In this document: positions 5,958 through 9,592 of the stretch, in pieces
Layout: each line of letters starts with the position of its first letter
Numbering within the stretch: position 1 is the stretch's first letter
NCBI GenBank assembly: GCA_002494895.1
Contig: DADA01000019.1
Coordinates: 1 to 9,592, forward strand
Source of the DNA: Nitrososphaera sp. UBA210
GTDB lineage: Archaea; Thermoproteota; Nitrososphaeria; Nitrososphaerales; Nitrososphaeraceae
Direction of reading: 5' to 3'
DNA: 9,592 bases
Position numbers and translations under genes: made by a program
The notes under the pieces: model-generated
Databases searched by the model: none
What the model was told of the DNA's origin: nothing
Seen by the model: the letters and a program-made list of their open reading frames with translations, nothing else

Positions 5958-6338
5958 ATGTCGAGAAAACTCAGGTCGACCGATGTTTATGCCATGCTCC
6001 TCCGCATTCCAGAAGGCAGGATCTCTACATACGGCGACATTGCTGCAGCGCTGGGTAATCCGGGGGCGTCCAGGGCTATAGGCAGGATTCTAAACAAGAA
6101 CCCCAATCCAATAACTGTACCATGCCACAGGGTGGTAATGTCAGATGGAAGCATAGGTGGTTATGCGTTTGGCAAGGACAGAAAGAAACGGCTACTTGGA
6201 AAGGAAGGTCTATTCTTCGTCGGAGATGCCATGGAAGACTTTGCGAACCACAGGCTGTCTGTCGCGGAACTTAGCGAGTTTTTGCTTCCTTTACGAGGTC
6301 GCGTAGGTGCGCAAGTGACCTCACCTGTCCACCGTTGA
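5958..6338 (+). CDS. ogt: Methylated-DNA-protein cysteine methyltransferase (Ogt/MGMT C-terminal domain type)
   Basis: The protein transfers alkyl groups from O6-alkylguanine in DNA to its own cysteine, a suicide repair reaction. The acceptor is Cys56 in the ITVPCHRVV motif. Because Cys rather than Trp precedes HRV, it belongs with active enzymes and not with alkyltransferase-like proteins. The DNA-binding part shows RISTYGDIA (Tyr25, nucleotide-flipping position), GASRAIGRIL (Arg39, arginine finger in the helix-turn-helix) and the Asn hinge. IGGYAFGKDRKKRLLGKEG is the substrate-pocket and C-terminal region. At 126 residues it lacks the N-terminal domain of Ada or Ogt proteins, as many short archaeal homologues do. 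The domain proper ends near residue 85-100. The last 22 codons run antisense to the end of the eL19 gene, a 68-bp tail-to-tail overlap. Confidence 0.92.
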   Translation: MSRKLRSTDVYAMLLRIPEGRISTYGDIAAALGNPGASRAIGRILNKNPNPITVPCHRVVMSDGSIGGYAFGKDRKKRLLGKEGLFFVGDAMEDFANHRLSVAELSEFLLPLRGRVGAQVTSPVHR

Positions 6339-6717
6339 CCTTCTTGTATAGCTGCCAGTAAGTGTCATTTGGAATGTCTTTTCTATCTTTCAGGACCTTC
6401 AGATGGTACCGCATCGACCTTACTCTGATGACATAGATTTCTTTCTTGCCAACTCTTGCGGTTCTTTTTCCTTTCTTTGAACCCGGTCCCTTGCCATGAA
6501 CCTTCCACACCGATCTCTTTTCAGCTGCCCTACCTCTGGACGTTCCCCTAGGTTTGGTGGTCCATATGGCCCCGCTATTAACCAGCGATCGAATGTTTTC
6601 CCTTGTGATGGAGTCTGCCACATCCTCTAGCCTATCGGGTTCAAACCGTACTCTGTTGGCACCGACCCCCAAAATCCTCGCGACCAATTCGCGTTTTTTC
6701 TTTATGTTGACTACCAT
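6271..6717 (-). CDS. rpl19e: 50S ribosomal protein eL19 (L19e)
   Basis: eL19 is a large-subunit protein shared by archaea and eukaryotes. The 148-residue product shows the family pattern: an N-terminal helical segment (KKRELVARILGVGANRVRF), DRLEDVADSITRENIRSLV, the rRNA-contacting basic stretch with SRGRAAEKR and GKGPGSKKGKR (about residues 60-86), and a C-terminal helical region with YWQLYKKVNGG. I chose the ATG at 6717. It overlaps the eL32 stop as TGATG, the usual coupled junction; a TTG one codon earlier (6720) is possible but less likely. Its 3' end overlaps the convergent alkyltransferase gene by 68 bp. It would be expressed from the eL32 promoter. Confidence 0.97.
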   Translation of the reverse strand: MVVNIKKKRELVARILGVGANRVRFEPDRLEDVADSITRENIRSLVNSGAIWTTKPRGTSRGRAAEKRSVWKVHGKGPGSKKGKRTARVGKKEIYVIRVRSMRYHLKVLKDRKDIPNDTYWQLYKKVNGGQVRSLAHLRDLVKEAKTR

Positions 6718-7139
6718 CAAGCAGCCTTTTCCTTTTTCTCTTCCGACTTTTTGGGTGAGAGCTTGCCCGAATTCAATACCTTGATTCCCCTTTCAGTTGC
6801 CTTTGCGATAATTTCAAGTCTTTTTCTCCTGCCTACTGTATGCGCCAGTCTGGCCGCGTCTTTCTTTGGATCGAGCCCGGCCAGCTCGTTTACGTTGTAA
6901 ATAACGTTGTCAGTATATCCGGAAGGATGAAGTCCCCTGGCTGCTTTTGGCCCTCTATATCCGATCTTTACTAAGGCCGGCATTCCTGAGGTTTGCTTCC
7001 GCATTTTGTTGTCTTTTCCCTTGGGCTTTCGCCAGTTCTCTGCAAGTTTGTCGTACCTCCAGCTCTCCTGACGTATGAAACGCGGCCGTTTGCCCGAGAT
7101 TTTTTTCCTTGCCGCAAGCAACTCCTCATTAATTACCAT
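6717..7139 (-). CDS. rpl32e: 50S ribosomal protein eL32 (L32e)
   Basis: eL32 is another archaeal/eukaryotic large-subunit protein. The product from the ATG at 7139 has 140 residues. It shows KRPRFIRQESWRYDKL (residues about 17-32), the basic KGKDNKMRKQTSGMP block, IGYRGPKAARGLHPSG, and a C-terminal domain with AARLAHTVGRRKRLEIIAKA followed by a Lys/Glu-rich tail. A TTG at 7151 would add four residues (M-R-I-A), but family proteins begin close to MVINEELL, so the ATG is preferred. Its TGA overlaps the eL19 start by one base. In many archaea this pair sits inside the spc-type operon between L6 and L18; here neither neighbour is present. Confidence 0.97.
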   Translation of the reverse strand: MVINEELLAARKKISGKRPRFIRQESWRYDKLAENWRKPKGKDNKMRKQTSGMPALVKIGYRGPKAARGLHPSGYTDNVIYNVNELAGLDPKKDAARLAHTVGRRKRLEIIAKATERGIKVLNSGKLSPKKSEEKKEKAA

Positions 7140-7172
7140 AGCGATACGCAAAGCAAAAGACCAGTTTATTAC

Positions 7173-7180
7173 AATAAATA
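7173..7180 (-). promoter_or_regulatory. Probable TATA box of the eL32-eL19 pair
   Basis: The minus strand reads TATTTATT, centred about 37 nt before the eL32 ATG at 7139. Initiation about 26 nt downstream would leave a leader of roughly 10 nt. A second A/T-rich patch (7163-7170) lies closer and could instead give a leaderless start. The element lies just outside the stop codon of the preceding minus-strand gene. Confidence 0.5.
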
Positions 7181-7182
7181 CG

Positions 7183-7521
7183 TTACTGACTTTGCATTTT
7201 CATTGAAAAAAGCGTAAGGGTATAGCAGGAGTTCCTGTAAACTATGTTTGCGGAATACGCAACTGACCGTGCGTCTTCAACTTTGTTGGAAAAAGTCACG
7301 ACCTCCTTGACTTGGTCGATTTCGTCCGCGTAGAGTCGCCTGGAATAGTCCCACATCCCTGAATGCTTCATTTCTGCATTCGCCTTTTCGGCTGCAGAGA
7401 GAACTTCGGATAGCGCAGGCACGGATTCCACTTCAGAAATCATCGCCTTGCTGTCGGCAACTGCGCCACCGGAACACGCTCTTATTTCTAGCCAGACATC
7501 TCTGAATTGCAATCCCGCCAT
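7183..7521 (-). CDS. Unrecognised small protein, 112 aa
   Basis: An ATG at 7521 opens 112 codons ending in TAA at 7183-7185. A TTG at 7533 would add four residues. The product is acidic and probably largely helical in the middle (SEVESVPALSEVLSAAEKANAEM, then YADEIDQVKEVVTFSNKVEDA). Its C-terminal end contains YSANIVYRNSCYTLTLFS. No signal peptide, membrane segment or known motif is seen, and I do not recognise it. It is on the same strand as eL32-eL19, but its stop almost abuts the eL32 TATA box, so it is probably a separate unit. The minus strand carries a weak A/T-rich element (about 7540-7548) somewhat too near the ATG for an ideal leaderless promoter. Without it, 7140-7556 would have no gene. 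Confidence 0.6.
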   Translation of the reverse strand: MAGLQFRDVWLEIRACSGGAVADSKAMISEVESVPALSEVLSAAEKANAEMKHSGMWDYSRRLYADEIDQVKEVVTFSNKVEDARSVAYSANIVYRNSCYTLTLFSMKMQSQ

Positions 7522-7556
7522 TTGAGCACGCAATACACGTTATATTGTTAGTGGAA

Positions 7557-7691
7557 ATGAGATTATCTGACCTGGACTCAATATTTAATAAGGAACAGTC
7601 TTTAACAGTACCCAACTCGGAGGAACTGGCTTTTCTGCAAGAAATTCTTCCCGGGCTGGAGACTGGCGCTTGGCAAAAGAAGTGGGAATGA
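7557..7691 (+). CDS. Possible 44-aa small ORF coupled to the KaiC-like gene
   Basis: An ATG at 7557 (GTG at 7551 also in frame) opens 44 codons ending in TGA at 7689-7691. The peptide begins MRLSDLDSIF, has NSEELAFLQEILPGLE in the middle and ends AWQKKWE. It looks like one or two short acidic helices with a basic aromatic tail. Its stop overlaps the ATG at 7688 of the ATPase gene as ATGA, the usual sign of translational coupling. Against it: the best plus-strand TATA-like element nearby (TATTTAATA, 7582-7590) lies inside this ORF and would start transcription downstream of its ATG, and the ORF is short enough to arise by chance. It is a candidate, not a firm gene. Confidence 0.4.
   Translation: MRLSDLDSIFNKEQSLTVPNSEELAFLQEILPGLETGAWQKKWE
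7582..7590 (+). promoter_or_regulatory. TATA-like element upstream of the KaiC-like gene
   Basis: TATTTAATA matches the archaeal TATA pattern. Initiation about 26 nt downstream would fall near 7612, giving a leader of about 58 nt to the TTG at 7670 or about 76 nt to the ATG at 7688. If used, it conflicts with expression of the small ORF that contains it, so one of the two calls is probably wrong. Confidence 0.45.
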
Positions 7692-9097
7692 AATCGGAAC
7701 GAGGCAGATCGAATTTCGACATCGTTTCAATGCCACCTGCACTTGTGCGGTTTATTCAGCATGACACTTATTCACTACTTATCAAAGGACACGCCGGCAC
7801 TGGCAAGACCACCCTTGCCTTGACGATACTGCGCGCACTTGAAAGCAGGGACAGTTTTTTTTACATTTCGACTAGAATTTCACCAAAGCAGCTGTTCCAG
7901 TACTATCCCTGGCTAAGCAGGTTTATCGAACAGCCACCGCGGTCATTGGAGCGAAAAGGCTCTTCAGCTCAGGTGATTCGCCCGACATTTGAGGACGGGA
8001 GGCTTGATGAACCCGAGTCTCTATTTGAGCGGATCACCAACCAACTGATGGACATAAAGTCACCGGTAATCATTATCGATAGCTGGGATGCGATTGCGTC
8101 TTTCATGGATAAAGAGGCCCGCCTGAACAACGAAAGGGTTCTCCAGACCTGGAGAGAGCGGGCAGGGGCAAAGCTCATTTTCATCAGCGAGAATCCTGAC
8201 GACACAACGCTTGATTTTCTTGTCGACGGGATCGTCGAACTCAAACAGAGTCACTATGAAAACACAAGGATCCGGGAAATTGCGCTGTTGAAACTGCGTG
8301 GCGTTAGAATTGATAGACCCTCTTTCGTATACACTCTGGAGAACAGCCTGTTCCGCAGTTTCGCCCCATACAAGACCTTTGAATTGCGTCCCTCGCACAA
8401 GAGGTCCATCAAGTCTGGGAGCGAAATCCTGACCGCTGACAAGGTCAGGAGCGGCTACAACAGGCTGGACTCTGCCCTTGGCGGCGGTTTCCCGAGAAAA
8501 GGACTTGCCCTTCTCGAGCTCGATCCTCACGTAAATACTTCGGTTGCCATGGCCTTCCTTGGCGGTATCGTATCGAACTTTGTTTCAAGCGGGAACCCTG
8601 TGCTTTTTCAGCCCTTTGACTGGTTGGATCCACTGGGCGTAATGCGCTATCTGCAAAAGTTAATTCCATCGGGAAGAAAAAACCTCTTCAAGATACTGTG
8701 GTCAAAGAAGGTTAGCGGGCTGGCTGATAGTCTGATAGTGCCCTCGCAAAAACTTGCGCCCGCAACAGCCGCCGTGGAAAAGATGAAAAAAAAGTATCAC
8801 GGCAAGGTCCTGCTCAACATAATGGGAACGGACATGTTGAAAAAATCGAACAGAGGCGTGAACCTGGGAGGCATTCTGGAAGAACTAATGTCAGCTGCTC
8901 GAAAAGGAGATCTGTCGATAGCCGTGATCAGTCGGTCCCAGACCGAGGTCCTGCAATATCTCTCGGAGCTTTCAGACGTTCACCTTAGAATACTGATGAT
9001 AAACGACACGCTATTTCTGCAGCCTGTCGCGCCATCATCAACACTCTTCGCGCTTGTTCTCTATGGCAATCACATAGAGCTGGAGCCAATAGTCTAG
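7688..9097 (+). CDS. KaiC/GvpD/RAD55-like RecA-superfamily ATPase, tandem domains, second P-loop degenerate
   Basis: Members of this group are cytosolic ATPases implicated in signalling or regulation (archaeal GvpD, KaiC-like proteins); the target here is unknown. From the ATG at 7688 the product has 469 residues; a TTG at 7670 would add six and has GGAG about 8 nt upstream. Domain 1 has an intact Walker A, GHAGTGKTT (34-42, Lys40), FYISTRISP, and Walker B VIIIDSWD (Asp131). It continues with IREIALLKLRGVRI and a YTLENSLFRSF segment. Domain 2 opens with the KaiC-type GYNRLDSALGGGF (256-268), but its P-loop position reads ELDPHVNTS (277-285). That lacks the glycines and lysine, and no clear second Walker B is seen. 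Domain 1 probably does the catalysis and domain 2 is structural or regulatory. A protein phosphatase gene follows after 71 bp. Confidence 0.88.
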   Translation: MKSERGRSNFDIVSMPPALVRFIQHDTYSLLIKGHAGTGKTTLALTILRALESRDSFFYISTRISPKQLFQYYPWLSRFIEQPPRSLERKGSSAQVIRPTFEDGRLDEPESLFERITNQLMDIKSPVIIIDSWDAIASFMDKEARLNNERVLQTWRERAGAKLIFISENPDDTTLDFLVDGIVELKQSHYENTRIREIALLKLRGVRIDRPSFVYTLENSLFRSFAPYKTFELRPSHKRSIKSGSEILTADKVRSGYNRLDSALGGGFPRKGLALLELDPHVNTSVAMAFLGGIVSNFVSSGNPVLFQPFDWLDPLGVMRYLQKLIPSGRKNLFKILWSKKVSGLADSLIVPSQKLAPATAAVEKMKKKYHGKVLLNIMGTDMLKKSNRGVNLGGILEELMSAARKGDLSIAVISRSQTEVLQYLSELSDVHLRILMINDTLFLQPVAPSSTLFALVLYGNHIELEPIV

Positions 9098-9168
9098 AAT
9101 CGTGGCCTGAAGTAACTTTCAAAAAAAGGAGGCAAGGCATTAAAGCTCCTGCCAGGCTGCATATCACT

Positions 9169-9592
9169 ATGCCTGATACCGGCTCCCAACTCTCACCCGA
9201 CGCGTCCGGATTCCTAAAGGTCTTCAAACAGACGACCGATGGCCTGCTTGCCGAAAGAAGCAGAGGAAAGATGGCTGGTGGAGCCGTGAGTGGTGGCCTC
9301 GCGGAAATTCACGAACTGGACAATCTTGCAATAATTAGCGATCTTCACGGGGATCTAAAGTCGCTCGACCACATACTTCAGGCGATCAGACCAGAAGGAT
9401 TCCTCTCTAAACCCGGAAACAAGATCGTATTCCTCGGAGATTACGTCGACAGGGGAAGCGATTCCCTAGGCGTCCTGTATTCGGTATGCCAGCTAAAGAA
9501 CGCTCATCCAGACTCTGTTGTTCTGATGCGTGGCAATCATGAGGCGCCATCCGAGTTTCCCTTTTCGTCACACGACCTCCCTTACAAGATCG
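9169..9592 (+). CDS. PPP-family Ser/Thr protein phosphatase (metallophosphoesterase), 3'-truncated
   Basis: The frame runs from the ATG at 9169 out of the window, giving 141 complete codons. The PPP signature motifs are present in order: ISDLHGD (Asp58, His60), GDYVDRG (90-96, Asp91) and RGNHE (121-125, Asn123, His124). These residues bind the two catalytic metal ions. The GDYVDRG and RGNHE spelling marks the PP1/PP2A-type branch rather than the wider calcineurin-like superfamily. About 50 residues precede the first motif. The remaining metal-binding histidines and the C-terminal half lie outside the window. Upstream codons contain no ATG, GTG or TTG near the start, and a weak ATTAAAG element is centred about 27 nt before it. 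Same strand as the KaiC-like ATPase, so the two may act together, but this is inferred from position only. Confidence 0.92.
   Translation, partial: MPDTGSQLSPDASGFLKVFKQTTDGLLAERSRGKMAGGAVSGGLAEIHELDNLAIISDLHGDLKSLDHILQAIRPEGFLSKPGNKIVFLGDYVDRGSDSLGVLYSVCQLKNAHPDSVVLMRGNHEAPSEFPFSSHDLPYKI

Noticed and set aside
9127..9153. Interleaved short stems AGGAG/CTCCT and GGCA/TGCC before the phosphatase gene, pseudoknot-like
   Set aside because: Stems are only 4-5 bp, and if the weak TATA-like element inside the region is used the mRNA would not contain them. No riboswitch class is recognised.
1..9592. CRISPR arrays, insertion sequences, rRNA genes
   Set aside because: No regularly spaced direct repeats, no transposase-like frames with terminal repeats and no rRNA-like sequence were seen on either strand.

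Overview
The window looks like chromosomal DNA of an ammonia-oxidising archaeon (Thaumarchaeota/Nitrososphaeria, probably a Nitrososphaera-like soil lineage). The evidence is archaeal-only or archaeal/eukaryotic genes (eL19, eL32, Spt5, DtdA, a GvpD/KaiC-like ATPase), canonical archaeal TATA boxes placed for leaderless or short-leader transcripts, a tRNA without encoded CCA, and moderate GC content. The genus is an inference from gene style, not from a search.

Layout. (1) 2-466 (+): 3' part of an unrecognised gene ending in a four-cysteine knuckle. It converges on a tRNA-Gly(GCC) gene (533-607, -) that has a textbook TATA box; a 15-bp tandem duplication lies between the two. (2) 653-1273 (-): unrecognised 206-residue protein with its own TATA-like box. 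(3) 1319-4288 (-): a three-gene tetrapyrrole operon, transcribed precorrin-2 dehydrogenase -> hemA -> hemB with overlapping genes and one TATA box in front. (4) 4366-5034 (-): transcription elongation factor Spt5/NusG with an unusual acidic N-terminal extension. It is divergent from dtdA (5111-5932, +), and a perfect 12-bp palindromic TATA element sits between them. (5) 5958-6338 (+): Ogt/MGMT-type DNA alkyl-cysteine transferase with a probable leaderless promoter; its 3' end overlaps eL19 by 68 bp. (6) 6271-7139 (-): the coupled eL32-eL19 ribosomal protein pair. (7) 7183-7521 (-): small unrecognised protein. (8) 7557-9592 (+): a possible 44-codon ORF joined by ATGA to a two-domain KaiC/GvpD-like ATPase whose second P-loop is degenerate, then a PPP-family Ser/Thr protein phosphatase cut by the window end.

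How the genes fit together. HemA makes glutamate-1-semialdehyde from Glu-tRNA, HemB makes porphobilinogen, and the dehydrogenase oxidises precorrin-2 to sirohydrochlorin. The operon therefore holds the first and last parts of the route to sirohydrochlorin, the precursor of siroheme, cobalamin and (by the alternative archaeal route) heme. The intermediate enzymes HemL, HemC, HemD and the uroporphyrinogen methyltransferase are not here. The middle of the window is information processing and quality control (Spt5, DtdA, alkyltransferase, two ribosomal proteins). The right end pairs a RecA-like signalling ATPase with a protein phosphatase and is the most plausible place for a poorly described system. 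No mobile element, CRISPR array or rRNA was seen.
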